Assembly (NCBI GenBank): GCA_011046175.1 | Contig: DSBB01000411.1 | Coordinates: forward strand, 1 to 8,740 | From: Candidatus Hydrogenedentota bacterium | GTDB lineage: Bacteria > Hydrogenedentota > Hydrogenedentia > Hydrogenedentales > CAITNO01 | Length of the DNA: 8,740 nt | Reading direction: 5' to 3' | Shown here: piece by piece, positions 1 through 5,261 of the stretch | Layout of the letters: each line of letters opens with the position of its first letter | How positions within the stretch are numbered: the first letter of the stretch is position 1 | The notes under the pieces: model-generated | What the model was told of the DNA's origin: nothing | The model's input: the letters and a program-made list of their open reading frames with translations, nothing else | The model's database searches: none | Position numbers and translations under genes: made by a program

Positions 1-36
1 ATTTCACCTTTTTTGGGCTTGCGCGAAAATATTTTT

Positions 37-57
37 CCCCCCAGAACCCCTACCCCC
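37..57 (-). other. G-rich tract downstream of the permease gene
   Basis: On the minus strand runs of five, four and six G are separated by short spacers, about 55 bases after the permease stop. A fourth tract of comparable length is lacking nearby (the nearest is GGCGG), so a three-tier quadruplex is not certain. In 1-112 I see no gene and no clear intrinsic terminator. A ten-base direct repeat TGCGCGAAAA occurs at 20 and 74. Confidence 0.3.
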
Positions 58-112
58 TAAAACGAACCGCCGGTGCGCGAAAAATCATGACTCGTTATTG
101 CTGCATTTTCTC

Positions 113-1054
113 TCACACGCGGTGGCGGTAGTAATCGAGTATGACGGCAATGATGATGACGGCGCCGGTGACGAGGCGTTTGATGGGCTCCTGGGCGCCC
201 ATTTGTACGAGTCCATTTTCGAGCACGGCAATGATGATGACGCCGATGAAGGTGTTGATGACGGCGCCGCGTCCGCCCATGAGACTGGTGCCTCCGATGA
301 CGACGGCGGCGATGGCCTGCAACTCGTAGCCGATGCCCGCGTTCGGGTCGGCGGCGGTGAGCCGGGAGCAGTGTATGACGGCGGCAAGCGCGGCAAGTCC
401 GCCGCACAGGGTGTATACGGCGGTTTTGATGTGCGCCACGGGGATGCCGGAGAGTCGCGCCGCTTCTTCGTTGCCGCCGATGGCGAACATACTGCGCCCG
501 AAGATGGTGTAACTCAATATAAATTGGCCGGTAATAACGACAAGCAGCGCCAACAGGAACGGCAGGGACAATCCCATCGCGCCCCATGTGTTTATCCATT
601 CCACGCTCGACCCAATGTATTGCGTTTTGGAGCCGGTCACAAGATAGGCGCCGCCGCGCGCGGCTTCGAGCATGCCCAGCGTTACGATAAACGCGGGCAG
701 CCGCCATCCCGCCACCATGATGCCGTTCACCGCGCCGCAGCAAAGTCCGACAATGATGCACAATGGCACGGCCAGATAAATCGGCCATCCCCATCCGGTC
801 AGCGCGAGTCCCAGCGTCGCGCCGCCCAAGGCGAGCACGGAACCCACGGACAGATCAATGCCCGCGATGATCAGCACAAAGGTCATGCCCGTGGCGATGA
901 TAACGGCGTCGGGTATCTGGTTGGCGATGGTGCGGAAAGTGGTGAGCGTAAAGAAGTAGTCGGTTTTCAGCGCGAAGAAGGCAATCATCGCGATCAATAC
1001 CATGCCGAGGCCAAGGTAATCCGCCAGTGTACGATAGAGTCGGGCGGAGGTCAT
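113..1054 (-). CDS. Sugar ABC transporter permease, RbsC-like
   Basis: Inner-membrane permease of a ribose/xylose/galactose-type ABC importer, 313 residues, a normal length for the family. The protein is mostly hydrophobic segments. It carries the family signature GIDLSVGS (residues 65-72), the FIVTLG...RG segment (122-134), the cytoplasmic loop AIGGNEEAARLSGI (191-204) that contacts the ATPase, and AIAAVVIGGTSLMGG (247-261). The ATG lies one base after the stop of the RbsB-like gene (TGA-C-ATG) and has no Shine-Dalgarno of its own, so translation is probably coupled to that gene. The substrate cannot be read from sequence; a pentose or hexose is likely from family membership. The partner ATPase is not in the window. 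Family assignment is secure, substrate is not. Confidence 0.95.
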   Translation of the reverse strand: MTSARLYRTLADYLGLGMVLIAMIAFFALKTDYFFTLTTFRTIANQIPDAVIIATGMTFVLIIAGIDLSVGSVLALGGATLGLALTGWGWPIYLAVPLCIIVGLCCGAVNGIMVAGWRLPAFIVTLGMLEAARGGAYLVTGSKTQYIGSSVEWINTWGAMGLSLPFLLALLVVITGQFILSYTIFGRSMFAIGGNEEAARLSGIPVAHIKTAVYTLCGGLAALAAVIHCSRLTAADPNAGIGYELQAIAAVVIGGTSLMGGRGAVINTFIGVIIIAVLENGLVQMGAQEPIKRLVTGAVIIIAVILDYYRHRV

Positions 1055-1055
1055 G

Positions 1056-2021
1056 TCAGGGCGCCGCTGCCGCCGTGATCAGGTCCACCGGCGTTTCGTG
1101 GTCGGACGGCGCTCTGCCTGTTTTCAGCATTTCGAGGGCGTATTCAATGCCGAACACGGCGAGTTGGTCCGCGTGCTGGTCAACAGTGGCCAGCAGTTCC
1201 CCCTTCTTTAGCAGTTCCTGCGCGGCGGAGATGTTGTCGAATCCGACCACATGCACCTGCTCCAGCCTGCCCGCGGCGCGCAACGCCGCCACCGCGCCCA
1301 GTGCCATGCTGTCATTGGCGCAAAGCATGGCCTTCAACTCGGGCTGTTCCGTGATAATCGCAGAAGCCACCCTGTTCGCGCGCGCCATTTCCCAGTCCGC
1401 CGTCTGAGATGCGACGATGCGCATGCCTGCCTCGTTCATGGCGTCTTCGAAACCCTGTTTGCGTTGTATCGCATTGAATGCGGACGGCACGCCCTCGATG
1501 ATCGCCACCGGAGCGCCTTCAGCAAGATGTTCCGCGAGATACGCGCCCGCCAAGTAGGCTCCCTTGCGGTTGTCCGGCCCAACAAAGGGAATCTGCGCCC
1601 CCCGCTCGGCAAGCACCTCCGCGTCGAACTTGTTGTCTATGTTGACGACCACGATGCCCGCTTTTATGGCACGCTGACACACAGGAATCAGCGCTTTGGA
1701 ATCGGCGGGGGCAATGACAATGGCGTTCACGCGCCGGTTCATCATTTGCTCGACCAATTGAATCTGACGGTTCACATCGAGTTCGTCTTTGATGCCTTCG
1801 GCGAAGAGTGTATAGGCGTCGCTGCTTTCGGCGTTATGGGCGCGGGCGCCCTCTTCCATAGTCAGAAAAAACTCGTTCGCCAACGACTTCATAATCAAGG
1901 CGATGCGTAATTTGTCGGGCGCGGGCGGTTCATCGTCGCTTTCCTTTTTTTCGTTGCCGCCGCAACCAAACACAAGAACCGACAATAGAACCGCAAAAAC
2001 CGGAAAGTTTATTTTATGCAT
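1056..2021 (-). CDS. Sugar ABC transporter substrate-binding lipoprotein, RbsB-like
   Basis: Periplasmic sugar-binding protein (Peripla_BP_4/RbsB type), 321 residues, delivering its ligand to the permease encoded immediately downstream. I chose the ATG at 2021 over an in-frame ATG at 2054. It gives a compact lipoprotein signal (MHKINFP, a hydrophobic run, then VFGC with Cys20 as the lipidated residue) and has GGGAG a few bases upstream. The -2 Phe of the lipobox is a little unusual. After a short charged linker come the first-strand motif RIALIMKS, the segment VNAIVIAPADS, VVNIDNKFD, FVGPDNRKGAYLAG, CANDSMALGA and VVGFDN, all in the order expected for the two-lobe RbsB fold. Its gene follows the zinc-ribbon gene on the same strand, with a candidate promoter between them. 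The ligand is unknown. Confidence 0.94.
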   Translation of the reverse strand: MHKINFPVFAVLLSVLVFGCGGNEKKESDDEPPAPDKLRIALIMKSLANEFFLTMEEGARAHNAESSDAYTLFAEGIKDELDVNRQIQLVEQMMNRRVNAIVIAPADSKALIPVCQRAIKAGIVVVNIDNKFDAEVLAERGAQIPFVGPDNRKGAYLAGAYLAEHLAEGAPVAIIEGVPSAFNAIQRKQGFEDAMNEAGMRIVASQTADWEMARANRVASAIITEQPELKAMLCANDSMALGAVAALRAAGRLEQVHVVGFDNISAAQELLKKGELLATVDQHADQLAVFGIEYALEMLKTGRAPSDHETPVDLITAAAAP

Positions 2022-2067
2022 ACCCGTGTCTCCCGCAACATCCCTGAAGGACATTGTACATTCCGCT

Positions 2068-2076
2068 ATTATAACA
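2068..2076 (-). promoter_or_regulatory. Extended -10 promoter candidate for the RbsB/RbsC pair
   Basis: Reading the minus strand, TGT-TATAAT is a perfect -10 hexamer preceded by a TGn extension. The best -35 at 17-bp spacing (CCTGTG) is poor, which fits an extended -10 type. The predicted transcript would start near 2061 and give a leader of about 40 nt to the ATG at 2021. The hexamer lies within the upstream in-frame extension's 5' flank, supporting the shorter start. Function is inferred from sequence match only. Confidence 0.5.
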
Positions 2077-2096
2077 AATCAGATGAAACGCACAGG

Positions 2097-2528
2097 TTAG
2101 CCAAAGATTCGTTTGAAATAGGTTGGGTTGTCTATGCATTTCAAATCAATGCGCACAAAACGTTCCAGTTCCTGGTCGCTTATGGGGGCGTCCCCGGTAT
2201 CCACTTCCTTTCGCGGCTTCCGGCGCCGTTTCGGCGGATGCAACGTTTCCGGCAACTCGAACATGGCGCCGTCTGGAGGAGCGCTTTGATTTTCAAACGA
2301 AAACAATCCCGCTTCCAGGAACTGCGCGATGACATCCGCCAAATGCTCTTTACGTTCCTCGAATGAACCGGCCTCGATGATGTTTTTCTTCAGCGGGATG
2401 ATTTTTTTTCTGAAGATTACGGACAGCTCGCCGCAATGCTGACAGCCGATTATGGCCACAACTTCACGGGGGAGTCTGCCTACGCCAAACCCCGCTTTAC
2501 CACAGTGGGGACAACGTTCTGTTTTCAT
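2097..2528 (-). CDS. Zinc-ribbon protein of unknown function
   Basis: A 143-residue protein that I do not recognise as a named family. The N-terminus has two CxxC knuckles, CPHC (Cys6, Cys9) and CQHC (Cys29, Cys32), spaced as in a treble-clef or zinc-ribbon fold, so it very likely binds one zinc. Residues about 45-75 look alpha-helical and amphipathic (EERKEHLADVIAQFLEAGLF). A basic patch, KRRRKPRK, sits near residue 100 and is followed by an acidic, helix-like tail. No signal peptide or membrane segment is visible, so it should be cytoplasmic. The metal site plus basic patch could suit nucleic-acid or protein binding, but this is speculation. GGGA lies 9 bases upstream of the ATG. It is upstream of the sugar transporter genes on the same strand; a regulatory link is possible but unsupported. 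Confidence 0.85.
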   Translation of the reverse strand: MKTERCPHCGKAGFGVGRLPREVVAIIGCQHCGELSVIFRKKIIPLKKNIIEAGSFEERKEHLADVIAQFLEAGLFSFENQSAPPDGAMFELPETLHPPKRRRKPRKEVDTGDAPISDQELERFVRIDLKCIDNPTYFKRIFG

Positions 2529-2571
2529 GAAAAATGATCCCTTATTTCTTTAGGCGCTGCTGCACATAACA

Positions 2572-2600
2572 AGTGTAATATATTTCTCACGTCATTGCAA
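2572..2600 (-). promoter_or_regulatory. Weak promoter candidate for the zinc-ribbon gene
   Basis: On the minus strand TTGCAA (2600-2595) and TACACT (2577-2572) are separated by 17 bp. Each matches four of six bases of the sigma70 consensus. Transcription would start near 2565, about 37 nt ahead of the ATG at 2528. It overlaps the end of the doubtful cysteine-rich ORF. Evidence is spacing and partial consensus only. Confidence 0.3.
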
Positions 2601-2835
2601 ATACGGATTGTAACTTAAATGGTTTCACCCATCTGGGATATGACGCGATAGCCTTTTTATTGCATTGCCCTGAAAAACAATCGGGCACACATACTGACGC
2701 AGGCAGGCACGTGGAGGTTTCATCGCAGGGTGCGGAACAAGTCGCATCGGATAAGGAATGGCTGTATTTGTTCACGCGTTCGCATGTTGGCGCGTCCAGC
2801 ATCCCGTCACATGCTCTTATCACGTTCTTCTCCAT
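2587..2835 (-). CDS. Doubtful small cysteine-rich ORF
   Basis: An 82-residue minus-strand reading frame in the intergenic space, starting at an ATG at 2835. It contains eight cysteines within about 50 residues, with the repeated spacings CSAPC, CVPDC and CFSGQC, and ends with a basic, Cys-free tail. No homolog is recognised. No signal peptide is visible, and there is no convincing Shine-Dalgarno before the ATG (the upstream bases are CGTCGAAAACT). The frame stays open for some distance upstream to 3015 and would overlap the rightward SCP2 promoter. It may be a chance frame; I list it because the intergenic stretch is long and the cysteine pattern is not random-looking. Confidence 0.2.
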   Translation of the reverse strand: MEKNVIRACDGMLDAPTCERVNKYSHSLSDATCSAPCDETSTCLPASVCVPDCFSGQCNKKAIASYPRWVKPFKLQSVFAMT

Positions 2836-2858
2836 AGTTTTCGACGGAAGCTTTGAAT

Positions 2859-2887
2859 TTGATATTTGTGGCCAAAATCTGTAAAGT
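2859..2887 (+). promoter_or_regulatory. Sigma70-type promoter for the SCP2 gene
   Basis: TTGATA (2859-2864, five of six matches to the -35 consensus) is followed after exactly 17 bp by TAAAGT (2882-2887, four of six matches to the -10 consensus). Transcription would begin near 2894, giving a leader of about 100 nt that opens directly with a hairpin. This is the best -35/-10 pair I found in the window. Confidence 0.5.
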
Positions 2888-2892
2888 ATGAG

Positions 2893-2915
2893 CTGTCGGT
2901 GTTGTATACCGACGG
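2893..2915 (+). other. Leader hairpin 1 upstream of the SCP2 gene
   Basis: CTGTCGGTGT pairs with ATACCGACGG through ten base pairs, two of them G-T wobbles, closing a three-base TGT loop. It starts at the predicted transcription start. No T-tract follows on either strand, so it is not an intrinsic terminator. A 5' stabilising stem or a regulator site are both possible. Confidence 0.45.
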
Positions 2916-2929
2916 TTAGGTAAATGTGT

Positions 2930-2956
2930 TGCCGGCGCAACGGGTGCGGTCCGGCA
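2930..2956 (+). other. Leader hairpin 2 upstream of the SCP2 gene
   Basis: TGCCGGCGCA pairs with TGCG and CCGGCA, making ten GC-rich pairs with a two-base GT bulge and a five-base ACGGG loop. It lies 26 nt ahead of the ribosome-binding site and does not cover it. No T-tract follows, so termination is unlikely. With hairpin 1 it makes a tandem-stem leader. Confidence 0.45.
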
Positions 2957-2982
2957 TTGGTTTCCATCAATACTACCAGTAC

Positions 2983-2989
2983 GGGAGGA
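2983..2989 (+). promoter_or_regulatory. Ribosome-binding site of the SCP2 gene
   Basis: GGGAGGA is a near-perfect Shine-Dalgarno placed about 7-8 bases before ATG 2997. It decides the start: the in-frame TTG at 2991 is too close to be used. Confidence 0.8.
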
Positions 2990-2996
2990 ATTGAAG

Positions 2997-3311
2997 ATGT
3001 CCGAAGTGAAAGCATATTTTGACGGTCTGAACGAAAAAGTTGACGCGAGCAAAATTGCAGGGATGAACGCCGTGTATCAGTTCAACATCGGCGACGCCGT
3101 GTATACGGTGGCTGTTGCCGACGGCGCTTTGAACGTGTCGGAAGGCCCGGCGGAAAAGGCCAGCATTGAGCTGACCATGTCCGAGGAAGATTTTCTGGCG
3201 CTGACCAAAGGCGAGTTGAACGGTCAACAGGCATTTCTCACCGGCAAACTGAAGATCAAGGGCGATATGACGCTTGCCATGAAACTGCAAAGCGTCTTTA
3301 ATATCGGCTGA
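2997..3311 (+). CDS. SCP2 sterol-binding-domain protein
   Basis: A stand-alone SCP2 domain of 104 residues, the usual size for a single-domain member. The family forms a hydrophobic tunnel that carries lipids or fatty acyl groups; in bacteria the ligands of such small proteins are mostly unknown. The sequence shows the conserved run from NAVYQFNIGD through ASIELTMSEEDFLAL to the C-terminal GKLKIKGDMTLAMKLQ, which is the most recognisable part of the fold. There is no signal peptide, so it should be cytoplasmic. The start at 2997 rests on the strong Shine-Dalgarno. Its TGA shares a base with the ATG of the following hydrolase (TGATG), and an intrinsic terminator begins 16 bases after the stop, so this gene can form a monocistronic transcript. 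Confidence 0.93.
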   Translation: MSEVKAYFDGLNEKVDASKIAGMNAVYQFNIGDAVYTVAVADGALNVSEGPAEKASIELTMSEEDFLALTKGELNGQQAFLTGKLKIKGDMTLAMKLQSVFNIG

Positions 3312-4120
3312 TGAACCGAAATTACGGGGAGACAGCCTCGACTTCGGGGTGTCTCCCTGCTTATTTTTTTCCTGTGGCGACGCTGGGATTGTGTCTTTTC
3401 ATAGCGGGGCTTGCCTGTTCCAGAGGCGACACGCAATCGCAAGCGCGTGTTTTGTCATTTGACAGCGGGGACGGCGTCCGGCTTACGGCAACGTTATATG
3501 CGCCCGATGCTGTTTTTCCGCCGGGGATCATACTGGCGCATCGCTACGGCGGATACCGGGGCGTGTGGGAGCGCACAGCACGCACCTTGAAGCAGCACGG
3601 CATTATGGCAATAGCCGTGGATTTGCGGGGGCACGGCGAGAGCCGTCTCAGGAACGGCGCTGCCATTCATTATCGCCAGATACCGCAAGACGCTTGGCTG
3701 GATGCGCTTGAAGACATTCGCGCAGCCAAAAAAGCGCTGCTTGAAGCGGGGGCGCATCCTGACAACCTTGCCGTGGCAGGCGAAGGATTGGGGGCGTCCC
3801 TAGCGTTGCACTATGCCCTTGATGACCCGGACATGCAGGCCGTTATCATGATCTCGCCCGGACTCGACACGCAGGGAATTCACACAGAAGAGGCTATAAA
3901 GAAGTTGGTTGACTGCCCCACCTTGTTAATCGCCGGCGAGGGCGATTCCTATGCGGCAATGTCCGCCACTGCGCTGAACAATGCCGCCCCGGTATATTCG
4001 GAATTACGAACATGGAGCGGCGGCGCGCATGGCGTTGATCTGTTTGCGGCGCATCCCGAGGCAACCCATTTTATTCTGGAATGGTTGCGCAACATATTCG
4101 CCTCGGCGTCCATTGAATAA
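3311..4120 (+). CDS. Alpha/beta-hydrolase-fold exported protein, nucleophile lost
   Basis: A 269-residue alpha/beta-hydrolase-fold protein. A hydrophobic run (about residues 19-35) ends in GLAC with Cys36, which suggests a lipoprotein. Visible fold elements are GIILAHRYGG (72-81, oxyanion-loop region), AVDLRGHGESR (102-112), the nucleophile elbow VAGEGLGAS (155-163), the acid-loop Asp212 in AGEGDSYAAMSA, and His240 in GGAHGVDLF. Relatives usually have GxSxG at the elbow; here it is G-E-G-L-G, so the nucleophile position, residue 159, is Gly (codon GGA). Hydrolysis by the normal mechanism looks impossible unless Ser163 substitutes, which is unlikely. The ATG overlaps the SCP2 stop and lacks a Shine-Dalgarno, and a strong terminator covers codons 6-20. 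A GTG at 3374 is an alternative start that avoids the terminator but also lacks a ribosome site and leaves a short, uncharged signal. Confidence 0.85.
   Translation: MNRNYGETASTSGCLPAYFFPVATLGLCLFIAGLACSRGDTQSQARVLSFDSGDGVRLTATLYAPDAVFPPGIILAHRYGGYRGVWERTARTLKQHGIMAIAVDLRGHGESRLRNGAAIHYRQIPQDAWLDALEDIRAAKKALLEAGAHPDNLAVAGEGLGASLALHYALDDPDMQAVIMISPGLDTQGIHTEEAIKKLVDCPTLLIAGEGDSYAAMSATALNNAAPVYSELRTWSGGAHGVDLFAAHPEATHFILEWLRNIFASASIE
3327..3370 (+). terminator. Intrinsic terminator after SCP2, inside the hydrolase 5' end
   Basis: GGGAGACA (3327-3334) pairs with TGTCTCCC (3350-3357). Inside it CCTCG pairs with CGGGG around an ACTT loop, with one bulged G, giving about 13 pairs. The stem is followed at 3361-3370 by TTATTTTTTT. 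This is a textbook Rho-independent terminator for the rightward strand; the reverse strand lacks a T-tract. It lies within the first 20 codons of the downstream hydrolase frame. Confidence 0.85.
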
Positions 4121-4146
4121 GACGCTGTTCGGATGTTAAAGGCTGA

Positions 4147-5226
4147 TCATTCAATACCCTCTTGTGCAAGAAGATGCATAAACTTATGATTGCCTTTTGG
4201 AAAGGCGTAGGTTTTGAAATCATCTGGGACGACCCAACGCAAGTCGGTATGACTGTTGGGCTTGGGTTTTCCCTTTACAATAGTGCAGCGGTATACATGC
4301 AGTGTTACCCGAAAATGCGTGTAGGCGTGGTTGATCACCGCGAGCAGTCCACCGACACGAACTGCAACGCCCAGTTCCTCACGACATTCCCTTGCAACGG
4401 CGTCCGCGGCATTCTCGCCCGCTTGGATTCTGCCGCCCGGGAATTCCCACAACCCGCCCAGAAAACCTTGTGAGGGACGTTTTCCAATCAGATACCTGCC
4501 GTTTTTATGGATGACTGCAACCGCGACCGCATAATGGGGCCTTGGCTTTTTGGGTGTACGAACGGGCAAGTTGTCCTGAATATTCCGCGCATAAGCATCG
4601 CATTGTTTCTGCACCGGACATTCCGAACAAAAAGGCGCCCGCGGAATACACAGCCTCGCGCCAAGTTCCATCAATGCCTGATTGTATTCTCCCGGGGATT
4701 TTTTCGGCACAAGCGCCGCGGCGCGTTTCCAGAGCAGTCGCTCTGTTTCGGGTGAATCAATGGGCGCATCAAGCGCGTCAAGCCTCGAAAGGGCGCGTTT
4801 CACGTTGCCGTCCAACACGGGCACGGCTTTGTTGAATGCAATGCTGGCGATTGCCCCCGCAGTATACTTTCCAATGCCGGGCAGCAATTGGAGCAGTTCC
4901 GGGGACTCGGGAAATCTCCCCTGATATTGTTCCATGATAACCGCCGCGGCACGATGCATGTTTCGGGCGCGGGTGTAATAGCCCAATCCTTCCCATTGCT
5001 TCAATACATCCTGCTCACTCGCCTGCGCCAGCGCTTCGAGCGTGGGGAATCGTTTTACAAAACGCTCGTAATAGGGCAATCCCTGTTCAACACGGGTTTG
5101 TTGCAGTATAATTTCGGCAAGGTAGATATGATAGGGGTTTGGGGAGCGCCGGAAGGGTAAATCGCGCGCCGAGGCGGCAAACCACTCCAGCAAGGCTTTC
5201 TGAAAAACGCGCGCCGTGCATTTCAT
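4147..5226 (-). CDS. mutY: A/G-specific adenine DNA glycosylase MutY
   Basis: Base-excision repair enzyme removing adenine mispaired with 8-oxoguanine, 359 residues, full length. The N-terminal catalytic domain shows RDLPFR (21-26), AEIILQQT with the catalytic Glu38, the helix-hairpin-helix LPGIGKYTAGAI (115-126), and LDGNVKR with catalytic Asp139. The [4Fe-4S] ligands follow as C-x6-C-x2-C-x5-C (Cys193, 200, 203, 209). The C-terminal NUDIX-like domain, which reads the 8-oxoG strand, keeps a complete Nudix box, from GGRIQAGE (264-271) to RECREELG (279-286), and an HAYTHF loop (300-305) matching the family's F-S/T-H element. The start is the only ATG ahead of the domain; its ribosome site (AGG close to the ATG) is weak. 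It follows the exported hydrolase gene by 35 bases on the same strand, so it may be read from that transcript. It converges with the plus-strand hydrolase gene, 26 bases apart. Confidence 0.97.
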   Translation of the reverse strand: MKCTARVFQKALLEWFAASARDLPFRRSPNPYHIYLAEIILQQTRVEQGLPYYERFVKRFPTLEALAQASEQDVLKQWEGLGYYTRARNMHRAAAVIMEQYQGRFPESPELLQLLPGIGKYTAGAIASIAFNKAVPVLDGNVKRALSRLDALDAPIDSPETERLLWKRAAALVPKKSPGEYNQALMELGARLCIPRAPFCSECPVQKQCDAYARNIQDNLPVRTPKKPRPHYAVAVAVIHKNGRYLIGKRPSQGFLGGLWEFPGGRIQAGENAADAVARECREELGVAVRVGGLLAVINHAYTHFRVTLHVYRCTIVKGKPKPNSHTDLRWVVPDDFKTYAFPKGNHKFMHLLAQEGIE

Positions 5227-5261
5227 CGGCCTGCTCTCGTGTTTTGATTTCTCATCCCCAT

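Larger units (their letters stand above)
2529..2996. other. Intergenic region with divergent promoters
   Basis: A 468-bp stretch between the leftward zinc-ribbon gene and the rightward SCP2 gene. It holds a leftward promoter candidate at 2572-2600, a doubtful cysteine-rich ORF at 2587-2835, a rightward promoter at 2859-2887 and two leader hairpins at 2893-2956. In 2640-2850 I also see only short inverted repeats (for example GCATGT at 2782 and ACATGC at 2809) with no T-tract, so there is no clear terminator, RNA gene or repeat array. Confidence 0.6.

Noticed and set aside
20..84. Ten-base direct repeat TGCGCGAAAA at 20 and 74
   Set aside because: Two short copies only, no larger unit or flanking structure; likely chance.
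98..1078. Long open plus-strand frame (326 codons) opposite the permease gene
   Set aside because: It is the antisense shadow of a well-identified permease; its translation is rich in Gly, Asp, Arg and His with no domain, as expected from a GC-rich codon pattern.
1251..1910. 219-codon plus-strand frame opposite the RbsB-like gene
   Set aside because: Antisense shadow of the binding-protein gene, with no ribosome site or recognisable motif.
2665..2690. Short inverted repeat TGCCC / GGGCA in the intergenic region
   Set aside because: Only five pairs with a 12-base loop and no following T-tract on either strand.
4112..4155. Inverted repeat ATTGAAT / ATTCAAT between the convergent hydrolase and mutY genes
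   Set aside because: Both arms are simply the last Ile-Glu codons plus the start of the stop of two convergent genes; the loop is 30 bases and there is no T-tract, so it is not a convincing bidirectional terminator.
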